64,000 nucleotides of DNA from positions 2,666,001-2,730,000 of the forward strand of contig OX637339.1 in NCBI GenBank assembly GCA_951799405.1, in the 5' to 3' direction. How positions within the stretch are numbered: position 1 is the first letter of the stretch; every line of letters starts with the position of its first letter. Positions 20,362-31,257 of this stretch are shown in pieces. The position numbers and the translations under genes were made by a program. The stretch is from Agapetus fuscipes (Eukaryota; Arthropoda; Insecta; Trichoptera; Glossosomatidae). Under the pieces are notes generated by a model. That model was not told where the DNA came from. It was given only the letters and a program-made list of their open reading frames with translations, and did no database searches.

Positions 20362-20785
20362 TCTAAGTCTAAATCTAAGCTGCAAAGATATACGTATCAT
20401 TTGAGTTTCATATTAAATGCATTCCCACATGCAGACACGTATAATTTCGCGCTCACACATGCCGCATGTGGACCTACAACACCTTCTCTCAGGGTCAGTC
20501 TCCCCTCCACTGACCCACGCCCTGTATATCCATCCCATCCGGGGATGTGTCACAGGACTCGCATGCAAAAGTTATGTGAGATACGAGTGGCAGAAGGCCC
20601 TCCCGAGAAGCTACACTTTCCCAAGTGTTTGCACAAAGCAAGGAGGCTCAAAAATCACTGTATAAAAAACCTAATCTCAAATGAACATAAGCCCTGCAAC
20701 TCTTGCCGACCTTCCCTGAAACAGGGGTGACATTGGCAAAGTGCACCATTTTTTACAGTATGGGTGGTCAGCCTCATACCAACCT
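20362..20785 (-). mobile_element. LINE-A 3' end (subfamily 2) with internal 181-bp insert
   Basis: Normal family sequence at 20362-20479 and 20661-20785. Between 'gacctacaa' and 'tataaaaa', which are contiguous elsewhere, lies 20480-20660: GC-richer, open reading, no homology seen within this window. Confidence 0.8.
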
Positions 20786-20949
20786 ATAAATTAAATGTTT
20801 TTTTAATACAAAAAAGAAAATCGTGTTAGAATTTTGAAATTTAAATTGAGACGTTTAGAACCTAAAGCGGCAAACTAGCAGTACTATTCTTAGACATTTT
20901 GGTCGTCCGTTGAGCCCACGCTTTGACAAACTAATGATGCATTTGTATG

Positions 20950-21036
20950 AAGCGCGAAATTATGCGTGTCTGCTTGTGGGAATGCATTTAATATGAATCT
21001 CAAATGATACATATCTTTGCAGCTTAGATTTAGACT
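20950..21036 (+). mobile_element. LINE-A 3' end, 5'-truncated (subfamily 2)
   Basis: Only the last ~87 bp, from 'gcgcgaaattatgcgtgtct' to 'cagcttagattta'. Confidence 0.75.
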
Positions 21037-21399
21037 ACAACTTATATGATATCCATTTCATAGTTTGGTCTACTGAAGCTTCATGTTCTGATTCTTAGAT
21101 GTCGCTTTTTAAAATACTCAAATAACTAAATCTACTGTAATTTGGTGTCTTTGAATGTCATCGTATCGATGTCACTTGAAGTATAAAGATTTTGCCAATA
21201 CTTTTATTTTGTTCGAGAGTATTTTTCTAAGAAAATTGCACACTGCTCGCGTGTGCAGCTACAAGCTATCACATTTCACCTTTCTCCTCGAATACCTATC
21301 TGAGTTTTGATTGTCTAAAAAATATAATCAGTAGTGTTTCTTATTATACAAAATAACGCATTTTTTCTGTCTTATCAGTTATCACATTTCTCAGCTTGG

Positions 21400-22200
21400 A
21401 CTGTCGACACAACTATTCAATACACAATTAGGTCCGAACATTCAAATTATCCTTCAGCAATGTGACATCACCCATAATCTGGTATTTTTTGCAAGCTTAC
21501 ATACAGCCAGGCCCGGATTAACCCCTTTGGGGGCCCTGGTGCGGGGTAAAGCTCGGGGGCCCCTATATGCCCCCCCCCTTCCCTCCTACTTTTCCATAAC
21601 CTCAAAGATGCATATATTTTCCGAAAAAAAAGTACTTTGAAGTTTATTCTATACAATATTTTTTTAGCTTTTGGGGGGCCCCTTGGTAGCGTATGCCTCA
21701 TAAGACTTACACCCCAAATATATTTTGTTGTAATTCTTGTAAACTAATTTCTATTAAATGTCTGTCTTCGGGGACCCCTTTGGTAACAAATGCCTGGAAA
21801 GACCTGGGCACTAATAAAAATATAAGAGTTTTGTTGGCCCTGTGGGGGCCCCCTGAGTGTGGGGGCCCTGGTTCGGTTGTACCGCTCGAACCGCCCTTAA
21901 TCCGGGCTTGCATACAGCATTTCGCAGGCAGGAAGTGTCAAGACGACACTAACTATTTATTATTTTTCATAAAATAACTGAGAAATACACAATGACGTCC
22001 AAACATACAAACTATCCCTCGGCTATGTGACGTCGCCCATAGTAAATTTCCGATAATCAGGGTTTTTTTGCTAGCTTACAGCATTTGGCGGGTAAGAAGT
22101 GTCAAAGATGACACTAACAATTTATTATTTTTCATTAAATAACTGAGCAATACACAATGACGTCCAAACATTCAAACTATCCGTCGGCTATGTGACGTCG
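21400..22200. repeat. ~175-bp tandem repeat, about 2.5 units
   Basis: 'caatgacgtccaaacat', 'tatgtgacgtcgccca', 'gctagcttacagcattt' and 'gtcaaagatgacactaac' recur at 21990-22140 and 22150-22200. A diverged unit at 21420-21500 and 21911-21960 is interrupted by the hAT MITE. Confidence 0.75.
21508..21910. mobile_element. hAT MITE with perfect 8-bp TSD
   Basis: The termini are CAGGCCCGGATTAA and TTAATCCGGGCTTG (inverted repeats). They are flanked on both sides by CATACAGC (21500-21507 and 21911-21918), the 8-bp duplication typical of hAT. The 403-bp interior is GC-rich, with repeated 'gggggccc' blocks and no transposase. Confidence 0.9.
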
Positions 22201-22239
22201 CCCACGATTAGATTAGCTAGTAGGTGTATTATCTTATTT

Positions 22240-22352
22240 TGCATCAAACACCGAAATGGGAAATCATTTCTGACACCCTCGCCCTCGGTGGGATTCGAAC
22301 CCGAGCTCTCGGTATGGAATGCAAGCACTCTACCAACTGAGCTATCGACCTG
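22240..22352 (-). mobile_element. SINE-B head fragment
   Basis: tRNA-like head (A box tagctcagttggtag and B box gggttcgaatcc on minus) and the start of the body only. Confidence 0.8.
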
Positions 22353-22359
22353 TAAAGAT

Positions 22360-23510
22360 CCACAACCAAAAAACAACTGCGACAAGACGAAATAAACTAA
22401 AAATTCGTCAATCAGTAATATTTCTAAGCGTCAGCTGAAATAAATAAAGGTTATTTATTTGAATTTCATTGTAACCAGACGCCAAGGAATGCTTATAATT
22501 CCGTCTACTCTAATAAATGACTAAGAATGAAGCGTTAAGGGTGATTGAGAGGTCAGCGCGCCCAACTTTGATGACCGAAATAACCCATATTTTGAATGGT
22601 AAGGTAGTATTTTTTCTCCAGTTTAAATTAACACATAAAATTAGGTATTTTTTTCCATAAAATACCAATTCAAAATAATTTTATTTACGGAGATACCTTA
22701 AATGGAGATTTCCACTGTTCTTATGAATAAATCCTAACTTTTTTTTATTTCAAAACATTCCTTTTGATTAGTTTTATTTTTTCTACTTGTTAGTTGTTTT
22801 TTTTTACTTTTCATTGATTTTTTATGATTATTTAAAAAGTACCCAAATTTTGCATACGATATTGTAGCTAAATTCGTCTTTTAATGGTTTATTTTCCTTT
22901 TAGGATTTGAAGTGATATTTTTTATGTTTTCAATGCATTACTTGTTTTATTTTTTCTCCTCTAATTTATAATTAATAATGGAAAAAGAAAGATTTTCATA
23001 CAAAAAATGATCCAGTCTTTGGCGCCACGGATAAACTGTGGCGGATTCGTGAACTGGCTTTAAATATAATATCTCCTTCATTTTTGACCAAAAAATGAAA
23101 TTTAAGTGTAACGGAGTTCAAGCGTTTACGTTAAAACTGGACCAAACAGGTACAAAAATGCATGAAAACCAAAACGCCAGCTCGAGATGCTGTTTGAGAT
23201 TCGATACATTTTTCGCATGCGGTCTATTTCCTATAGTTACGAGAATTTTACACTTCGGGTATACTCGTATATCTTCGTATATCGACGGAAATGCACGAGT
23301 GAGAACTTACGTATACATAAGCGCTGTGGCTTAGTATAATAGTATATACAGGTATTCCACTAGAAAGATTCATTGGCAAATATTTTGGCAAAACAAAAGT
23401 TATTTGCTGATTCAGAATATCGTCGCCTTACTTTCAAAACCTCGTATCTCAAAAAATATTTTTATTTTGCTTAAGTGCTTCTTTCTATATATTACATAAC
23501 TACTACATAC
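22360..23510. other. AT-rich stretch, nothing recognised
   Basis: Short ORFs without family signatures, including one of 79 codons at 23095-23334 with no recognisable motif. Confidence 0.4.
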
Positions 23511-23511
23511 T

Positions 23512-24095
23512 CGATGGTTTGAGCATATGGAGAGAATGAATGAGGAAATACTGACGAAGAAAGTATACGTTGCAAGAATGGAAGGGCGTGGGCTCGAATC
23601 CCGGCGGAGCACAAAAAATATACCATTTATATTTTCAAATTTGCTCTTCGCTGGGATGAAAAATTCATAAACCTTTACCAAAGACTGGAGGAAATGAAAA
23701 AAGTATGTAAGGACAGATAGAAATGGCGGTTGATCTGTAATGTTGGCGGCTTGGGTTTATAAAATTGGAATTTGTTTTCTGTTTTAGTTTTGATGTCCAT
23801 AGAAATGATTATTTATTGATTTAAATTGTCGTGTACGTTCCTTGACTTATAAGTTGGTATGCGGCTGACCACCCATGCTGTAAAAATGGTTCACTTTGCC
23901 AATGTCACCCCTGTCTCAGGGAAGGACGGCAAGAGTTGCAGGGTGTATGTCCATTTGAGATTTGCTTTTTATGTTATAGGTTCACATGAGTCATGTGCAA
24001 GCGCAAACTTGTACGTGTCTGGTTGTGAGAATGCATGTAATGTGAATCTCCAATGTAACATATCTTTGCAACTTATATTAGATTAGATTAGATTA
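23512..24095 (+). mobile_element. LINE-A with RT C-terminus and complete 3' end (subfamily 1)
   Basis: 23512-23582 encodes WFEHMERMNEEILTKKVYVA RM. A SINE-A piece (23583-23686) replaces the middle. 23687-23755 gives EEMKKVCKDR, a stop, then WRLICNVGG-like residues. The 3'UTR (ttgttttctgttttagtttt) leads into the 250-bp end at 23837-24095 with (attag)n. Confidence 0.85.
23583..23686 (+). mobile_element. SINE-A fragment inside LINE-A ORF
   Basis: Starts in the middle of the tRNA head (gggctcgaatcccgg) and ends at 'cctttaccaaagact'. Lacking its own 5' end, it probably arose by template switching or recombination. Confidence 0.75.
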
Positions 24096-24184
24096 GAATT
24101 GATATATATCTCTGCAGCTTAGATTAGATAAGTAAATTATTAAGGTTAACCTGCTTTGTTTCATTGCTATAAAAATCACTAAGC

Positions 24185-24500
24185 AGAAATAAAGCACTTA
24201 CTGCCTCTTTAATTGTACATTTACTGAGAAAAAAAGCAGTATCTGTCACTTACTGCTTTTATGCTTAGTTTTTCTCATAACAGTCATAACCAAAAAGCAG
24301 TAAGTGTTATAATTTTATGAATTTTTCATTTATTTTCATATTTTTTAATAGTTATACGTAAAGGGTCACTCACAAAAACCATGGTAAAAAATTGAAACTG
24401 AAATCTTTAAATTTAAATAAGTTAGCCCAACTTCAAAGTTTGAAGTAGATTATCTCAAAACAAATATTTTGCAGATACTGCCTTTTTCGTAAGCAGGGCA
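24185..24500. mobile_element. Possible inverted-repeat element with 'cttactgcctttt' ends
   Basis: 'gcacttactgcctctttaat' near 24197 and 'gcagatactgcctttttc' near 24473, with internal inverted copies (agcagtatctgtcacttact). The same motif borders 42535-42780. Ends are not fixed. Confidence 0.35.
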
Positions 24501-25104
24501 GAGCAGCGGAACGTCGCACTTAGGGTAAATAAAAATATTGCGTGCTCTGCACACAAATCCATGTTTGTATTCAAGATGCAATAAATTGTTAAAGAGTGTT
24601 TAACACTCTATCATATGTGTGCTGAATCTTTTATCTGAAGATACACAACCATAGAATTGTCCATAATTATATAAAAAGTAAAACGCTCTCAAGGAGCGTT
24701 GTGTTACTTTCTATACATTTTTGTGAAAAATGAAATGTGTAACAAATAATAAATTAATTTATTTCGAAATAAAGTAAATGCTTTTATTTAATAAATGTAC
24801 AACTTATTGCTTTTAATAAAAGTCAGGATTTTTTTGATGTATTATAAAAAAGAAACACAAAATGGCTAAGAAAAGTTTCTAAGCCCTACCGGTGAATTCT
24901 AAAAGCGTTTACCAACCATAGCGTTTATCCAACAGTTTATAAAAACCAAAACGCTGGTGAGTAACGCCATCTGATTACGATGAGTCAAAGTTATTTGACA
25001 TAAAATTACGATTTTAGTTTCATAAAACAATTAAAGAGGTTCTTTAGTCCCGATATTAATAATCTTCTTAAGCTCTCGTATAACCTTAACGTTGTATAAT
25101 ACAC

Positions 25105-25818
25105 AATATTGACGGTTAAAAGGCAGCAGGGCATAAGCGACATAAACTTAATTGTTCAGGAGAGCAGTTTATACAACTACAACAACTACAACTAAGCTAC
25201 ACATATAGTATAACTTCTTGCCGCGTTATCTCCGAAGGGGTCGCATGTGGCGAGTTGAACCTATTTATTTTTACAGGTAATAGCTCCCGAGTGGGCTGGT
25301 ACTCATTTCTTGTGAAGGCTGAATTTAACTATTTTGGGGTTTGAAATAAACACCGAAACGGGAAATCATTTCTGACACCCTCGGTGGGATTCGAACCCGA
25401 GCTCACGGCATGGAATGCAAGCACTCTACCAAATAAGCTATCGACCGGATTTACAGTTTGAGATTGCAGAAAAATGGCATAAATTTTTCATTTTTTATCA
25501 TATCGCTAAAATCAAAACAGCTCGAAAATTAAAAAAATAAAGGCATTTATTGGCATTCCTATTAATGTGGTTGTACGACTTTTTTAGGTCACAAGCGCCT
25601 TTAGGACAAAACAGGCTCAAAATTTTGTCGGTTACACCAAAACCATACTTCGAAAACGCAGTTTTTTGCTTGGGCATAAACAACAAAAAAAAACATCGTA
25701 GAGCTATGGGAGTTGGCGCATTAGAAAGAGCGGAAAATTTTAAGTAGGATAGCATTCATAACTCATTTTTGACCAAAACGTCGCTTATACCTTACTTCCT
25801 TTTAACCGTCGATATTAT
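25105..25818. mobile_element. DNA element with ~37-bp inverted repeats, SINE-B inserted
   Basis: 'aatattgacggttaaaaggc' at 25106 is inverted at 25793-25815 (ccttttaaccgtcgatatt), and the match continues through 'ataagcgac'. The right half recurs at 33160-33200 and 41985-42300. A SINE-B copy sits inside at 25190-25448. Confidence 0.6.
25190..25448 (-). mobile_element. SINE-B with internal deletion
   Basis: Head with 'gggttcgaaccc'-type B box on plus as gattcgaacccgag, and the terminal 'ctacacatatagtataac'. About 60 bp of the 'ggccggcc…aagtgg' region are missing. Confidence 0.8.
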
Positions 25819-25884
25819 AAACGTAAATATTTCCTACCTGTTTTGTAGTAAAGAACACAGAACGTGTAAGCCTGGTAGTGACTG

Positions 25885-25975
25885 GTTGTGGGGGGGGGAG
25901 GAAGAGGTGGCTTGAAAGTGGGAGGAGGAGGGAGGTGACCTCACAAGGCCGCTACCCCCCCCTCCCCGTCGCGCT
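25885..25975. repeat. G-rich/C-rich palindromic tract
   Basis: A run of nine G with ggagg/gagg repeats, then 'ctacccccccctcccc'. It could form a hairpin or G-quadruplex. Confidence 0.6.
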
Positions 25976-26199
25976 ACCTCAAGTATAAACACATTACGTG
26001 CAAACTCAACACAAAAAATATATACGTAAAGTTAAACACTCACTAGGAGTGCTTGCATTTTTTTGTTGGAAAATGCTATGATAGAGTGTGAACGCAGTGT
26101 TTTACTATGGAGGTGTAGAGTGGGAGGTCTACGTTGCTGAGCTGTCGGAAGCAAAGCCATGAATCGTTTGCTTTCTTTCGCATGTGAAAGAGAAATGCT

Positions 26200-27190
26200 A
26201 TGGCTGTGTGAGAGGCTAGAACGGCACAGTGATATAACGACACGTGACATAACGACACATGAGAGAATGAGACGTGACATAACGATACATGACAGAACAT
26301 ACTGTAAGTGTAACTCTGTCGCTATTCTGCTAAAGGTGGCTAGAGCCTCTGCAGAGTTGCCTCCATTTTTTTCTATCCTGACATACCTCTTTTAATTCAT
26401 TCATATCCATCAACTTTTTCATGCATTTTCTTCTTTTACGCTCACTTTGTATATCCCATTCTTTCACAATCTTCTCAATCTGATGACTCCATACTTTTCT
26501 CGGTCGTCCCTTCCCTCTTTTTCCTTTCACACTTTCTTTGTATACATACTTTGTCAGTCTATCATCATTCATTCTTTCCACATGCCCAAACCATCTCATC
26601 ACATTCTTTTGTACTTTAACTTTCACATCCTCTTTCAAATTACATTCTTTTTTTACCCATTCATTCCTAACTCTATACTTCAGAGTAAGGTCACAGAGAG
26701 TCACATAACATAACATAACAACACATGAAAGAAAGACATATGACAGTACATCACATGACAAAACAACACAGAAAATACATCACTATGACAAAACATCACA
26801 TACCTAAAACAGAACATACCATAAACGGCACATGAAAAAACATCACTAACAACACAAACATTTATTTTGCTTCCACACGCCATATGCAACTCTTTCGGTG
26901 ATAAAGCATTTAGAAGTTGCTCTTTATGTGCAGCTAAGTTAGTTTTTTTTTTTTTATCTAATAATGAAAATAATGAGCGCTATTTTTTAGAAGCTTTACC
27001 AAATGATAATATATGCCATGAGTTTCATTTTTTCGTGTCTCACTTTTTTGTTATGCCGACATTGGGTTTTCTGTTGTCATGTTTTGTCATATGTTGCACT
27101 GTCATTGCGTCTGTATGTGTCGTTTTGTCACTGTGTCGTTCTACCATGGAACCGCTATGGTTCGTGTGTGGAAGGCCACACGCGAACGCA
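26200..27190. mobile_element. Foldback-like element with 'gacacatgacataac' arms, copy 1
   Basis: The left arm 26215-26302 and middle tract 26695-26850 are built from ~10-bp motifs (acataacgacacatgac). The right arm 27060-27150 is the reverse complement (gtgtcgttttgtcactgtgt). LINE-B (26303-26690) lies within. A second copy is at 54240-55050. Confidence 0.55.
26303..26690 (-). mobile_element. LINE-B RT C-terminal fragment
   Basis: The longest uninterrupted LINE-B piece. Minus strand reads RNEWVKKECNLKEDVKVKVQ, KNVMRWFGHVERMNDDRLTK, YVYKESVKGKRGKGRPRKVW, SHQIEKIVKEWDIQSERKRR, KCMKKLMDMNELKEVCQDRK and KWRQLCRGSSHL, then the TTACAG-type tail. Confidence 0.88.
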
Positions 27191-27216
27191 TTTGACTGTC
27201 AGTTTTAGCTGATGCA

Positions 27217-27560
27217 TCTAATCTAATCTAAGTTGCAAAGATATGTTACATTGGAGATTCACATTGTGTGCATTCTCACAAGCAGACATGTACAAGTGCG
27301 CGCTTGCACATGCCGCATGTGAACCTACAACATAAAAACCAAATCTCAAATGGAAATACATCCTGCAACTCTTGCCGTCCTTTCCGGAAACGGGTGATAT
27401 TGGCAAAGTGAACCATTTTCTACAGCATGGGTGGTCAGCCGCATACCAACCTATAAGTCAAGGAACATACACGACAAATTTCATTTTTTTAAATCAATAA
27501 ATAATAATGACGTATGGACATCAAAACTAAAACAGAAAACAATTCCAATTCCAATTTGAA
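27217..27560 (-). mobile_element. LINE-A 3' end with 3'UTR (subfamily 1)
   Basis: Complete terminal block 27217-27470, then UTR sequence 'aacatacacgacaaattt' and 'ggacatcaaaactaaaacag' shared with the 23.8 and 29.5 kb copies. Confidence 0.85.
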
Positions 27561-27612
27561 ACTTGAAATTGAGAAATGCGCTCGGACAGGGTAAATGTGA
27601 TAAGTTACAATA

Positions 27613-27667
27613 AAGTCAGATAGGAAGAAATGGAGGCAGCTCTGCAGAGGCTCTGACCACCCCTGCA
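27613..27667 (+). mobile_element. LINE-B end fragment
   Basis: 'aaatggaggcagctctgcag' and 'aggctctgaccacccctg' only. Confidence 0.6.
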
Positions 27668-27956
27668 CAAATGTAATTTACCGTCGCAACTTAGAATATA
27701 GATAATACTGTTTGTTCAGCCGCTTCACTTACATACTGCACCTACTTCAAGTATGAAGCTTAGAGCGTTTTATAAAAAAAAATGTATGAAAACTAAAACA
27801 GCACATCTAGCGTACGTACTGGTTTACATACATTATTAGTAAAATACTATGTTTCGTTTGGAGTTTCAATATTTGGTTTGGTGCTTGAATAGCTGTGTTT
27901 GCGTGATGCAGTCAAAATAATAATAATAATATTAGGATAATATAAGGAAGAAAAAA

Positions 27957-28154
27957 ATGGTTCACTTTGCCAATGTCACCCCTGTTTCAGGGAAGGACGG
28001 CAAGAGTTGCAGGGCTTATGTTCATTTGAGATTGGGTTTTTATATTGTAGGTCCACATGCGGCATGTGTTAGCGCGAAATTATACATGTCTGCTTGTGGG
28101 AATGCATTTAATATAAATCTTAAATGATTTATATCTTTGCAGCTTAGATTAGAT
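27957..28154 (+). mobile_element. LINE-A 3' end, 5'-truncated (subfamily 2)
   Basis: Starts at 'atggttcactttgccaatg' and ends 'cagcttagattagatta', directly against a reversed SINE-A. Confidence 0.8.
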
Positions 28155-28440
28155 TAGGATGATTTATTTGGTGGGCGCTGTTTACGTGTGAATCACACCT
28201 AAAGAGCCCTCTGCGAGCTTGGTTGTCGCTACAAAGTGCCAACTCCCATGCAAGACCCATTTGCTGAATGCACCTTTGGTGACCGGCCTGTTTTTTAAAG
28301 ATAAATGATTTTTTCAATGGAGCGCAGAGCACATTTGAAAATATAAATATATTTTTGGTGCTCCGTCGGGAATGGAACTCACGATCTTTGGAATACGAGT
28401 CCGTAGCCTTAAGCCCTTAACCACTAGACTACAGACCGCT
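28155..28440 (-). mobile_element. SINE-A, near full length
   Basis: 3' end at 28155 (aggatgatttatttggtg). The tRNA head at 28440-28370 is degenerate in the B box (cgatctttggaat spacing). Confidence 0.8.
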
Positions 28441-28978
28441 CGAAATGTATTCATTTGTTTGTGTATTATACATTTGTTTGTGAATTGTCTGTGGAAGCTG
28501 GAGCTTCCGGACGTTTCGCCCATGTCTACGATGGGCTTCTTCAGCGTGAAATATGATGATGATGAAGATGATCTCGATGAGAACTGTGATCTTGATGAAA
28601 ACTATGTGTAGCATTCACAGTTCTCATCAAGATCATCTTCATCATCATCATATTTCACGCTGAAGAAGCCCATCGTAGAAATGGGCGAAACGTCCGGAAG
28701 ATCCAGCTTCCACAGACCACGGAAAACATCACTCCAGCATCATCGGCCGGCCGTGTAAGCCTAAATCTCTTATTCAATTATACATATGTTTCTACATTTG
28801 TCTTTTAATTATACATATTTATAGATTAGTTTGTATATTATACATTTGTGAATTATACAACATGTTTATATATTTGTGAATTATACATGTTCATATATAT
28901 ATTTGTGAATTATGCATGTTTATATATTTGTGAATTATACAACATGTTTATACATTTGTTCATTGTACAACAGCGCCA
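28440..28978. repeat. AT-rich tandem repeat (tttgtgaattataca)n
   Basis: A ~27-33 bp motif 'catttgtgaattatacatgt' recurs on both sides of the hairpin element 28487-28774. Confidence 0.65.
28487..28774 (+). mobile_element. Penelope/retrozyme-like hairpin element, copy 1
   Basis: The arms 28487-28589 and 28617-28717 are inverted repeats of ~100 bp. Each holds CTGAAGA, a stem (GCCCAT/ATGGGC) and GAAACGTCC, i.e. a hammerhead-like core, in opposite orientations. The right end 'ggaaaacatcactccagc … cttatt' is shared with 42062-42256. Confidence 0.55.
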
Positions 28979-29131
28979 TTCAGAAAAAAAAATACTTACA
29001 CCCATTACGTAATGAGTAATGACTATTAATAAACGTCGACATTTGCTTCGTGCTGTTTACTTGCCGGTTCAACAATTATTCCCACATGCTTTACGTCTGT
29101 TGCTAAGGCAAATTTGAACACAGAAACCTTG

Positions 29132-29245
29132 CCACTAGGGGTGTACAGAACCACTGCAGAGTCGCCTCCACTTATACTTACCCAGACACACTTCTCTAAG
29201 TTCATTTATATCCATCATTTTTTACGCATACATTTCATTCAGATT
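29132..29245 (-). mobile_element. LINE-B end, diverged
   Basis: 'ccactaggggtgtacagaac', 'ctgcagagtcgcctcca' and 'ttatatccatcatttttt' match the family's last ~110 bp in reverse. Confidence 0.6.
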
Positions 29246-29254
29246 CCAGTCTAA

Positions 29255-29940
29255 TTTAATTTAATCTAAGTTGCAAAGTTAAGTAACATTGAGGATTCAA
29301 ATTGTATGCATTATCACAAGCAAACACGTACAATTTCGCGCTTTTTCATGCCGCACCATAACATAAAAACCCAAATCTCAAATGAACATAGGTACATCCT
29401 GCAGCTCTTGCCTACCTTCCCTGAAACAGGGTGACATTGGCAAAGTGAACCATTTTCTACAGCATGGGTGGTCAGCCGCGGAACATATACGACAAATTAA
29501 ATTTTTAAATCAATAAATAAAAATATCTATGGACATCAAAACATACACAGAAAACAAATTCCAATTTAATAAACCCTAGCCGCCAACATTACAGATCAAC
29601 CGCCATTTCTTTCTGTCCGTACATACTTCTTTTATTTCCTCCAGAGTCATAACCTTCTTCATACAGGCTCTTCTTTTATTATGACTCTGGATATTCCATT
29701 CATTCGTAATTTCGGATATTTGGTCCATCCATACGTGATCCATACCTTTCTCCGTCTTCCTCTACCACGACATCCATCTATTCTACCACCATATACTTTC
29801 TTCGTCAGTCTTTCCTCATTCATTCTCTCCATATGCCCAAACCATCTTAACAAACTTCTTTGAATCTTCACATTCACACTTTCTCTTGCACCACATTCTT
29901 TTCTTACAAAATCATTACTCACCCTGTCACTCCGGCAATT
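29255..29940 (-). mobile_element. LINE-A with RT C-terminus, 3'UTR and end
   Basis: RT ORF on minus 29935-29573: SNDFVRKECGARESVNVKIQ, RSLLRWFGHMERMNEERLTK, then GCRGRGRRRKVW, a stop-interrupted stretch, and a C-terminal KKWRLICN-like end. UTR 29480-29572. Diverged terminal block 29258-29480. Confidence 0.85.
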
Positions 29941-30187
29941 TCATTTAAAGGTCATCTTTGAATCAAATTGTAGATAAGCCAAACAAGCACTTAGGTCAGA
30001 TTGTGTAGAATGTAATTATTAAGGAAATTTCATTTAAAGGTCATCTTTGAATCAAATTGTAGATAAGCCAAGCAAGCACTGGGGGGATGATTGATTTACG
30101 CAATAGACGGGAATTCACGCGATCTAAAGGCGCTATATATTCGCGTAAGTATTTAGCGTGTATTGCAGAAGCGTAGGGCGTAGTGAC

Positions 30188-30882
30188 CGGTCCGTAGCTC
30201 AGTGGTAACACTTCGGACTCTGAATGGGAAGGTTGTGGGTTCGATTCCCGGCGGAGCACAAAAAATATATCATTTATTTTTTCAAATTTGCTCTTCGCTG
30301 GGTTGAAAAATTCATAAAACCTTTACCAATGACCGGTCACCAAAGGTCCATCCAGCCTTACAGCAACTGGGTCTTGCTTGAGAATTGGCGCTTTGTAGCG
30401 ACGACGATCTATAATCTATATTCTAAGTTGCAAGGATATATTCATTTAAAGCTCTCAGATGTATGCCCACAAACAAACACGTGTAGTTCGCGCTTACAAA
30501 TGCTGATTGTGTACTTACAAATAAAATCCAAACTCAAATGAACATAAGCCCTGCAACTCCTGCCGACATTCCCTGAAACAGGGGTGACATTGGCAAAGTG
30601 AACCGTTTACGATCAAGCTCGTAAAAAAGGTCGATAGCTCAATTTGTAGAATGCTTGCATTCCATGCCAAGAGCAAGGGTTCGATCTCAAAGGTTTACTC
30701 AGCCTTCACAATAAAATGAGAACCAGCCCCCCCCCGGAACTGGAAAACCCCCACTTCAACTAAAAGTGGTTGGTGTGAGGCCGGCCCCCTTACCTGTAAA
30801 AATAAATAGGTCCCGAAGCGCCACATGCGACTCCTTCGGGGATAGCGCAGGCAAGAAGTTACACTGTATGTGTAGCTTGGTT
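30188..30882 (+). mobile_element. Heterodimeric SINE A-B interrupted by LINE-A
   Basis: SINE-A head (gtccgtagctcagtggtaac, B box gggttcgattccc) and body to 30419, the LINE-A insert 30420-30608, then 'cgatcaagctcgtaaaaaag' linking to the SINE-B head (tcgatagctcaatttgtag, gggttcgatctc) and body to the ttacactgtatgtgtagctt end. Confidence 0.85.
30420..30608 (-). mobile_element. LINE-A 3' end (subfamily 3) with 6-bp TSD
   Basis: 5'-truncated insert flanked by ACGATC at 30414-30419 and 30609-30614. The uninterrupted site is seen in the other A-B dimers. Confidence 0.9.
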
Positions 30883-31067
30883 GCGTTTTTTTTTTTTTTT
30901 CGCGTTTGCGTAGGGCGCCGCCTATGTACCTTAGCTAGTAGTGGCGTCCTTGACTTTGCTGTTATAGACTAGTACGTACCGGTACACGAATTGTCCACCC
31001 ACACGCAGCAATGCCTAGACTTGTATACGTTCCTACAGTGTAAAAACACTACAAAATGCTATGCTAA

Positions 31068-31241
31068 TGGGGCGTCCACACGCTTGCCAACCATTCACAA
31101 GTCAAGCGCACAGTGTGTCGTCTAGAACATGCTAGCTGGACAAAATTAGTCCATTAGACAAATTTTTGTCCAGCTAGCATGTTCTAGACGACACACTGTG
31201 CGCTTGACTTGTGAATGGTTGGCAAGCGTGTGGACGCCCCA
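31068..31241. mobile_element. PIF/Harbinger-like palindromic MITE
   Basis: 174 bp, almost a perfect palindrome (TGGGGCGTCCACACGCTTG … inverse … GCCCCA), flanked by TAA on both sides (31065-31067, 31242-31244). A TWA duplication is the PIF/Harbinger signature. Second copy at 39531-39817. Confidence 0.8.
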
Positions 31242-31257
31242 TAACAAGTAACATTAA

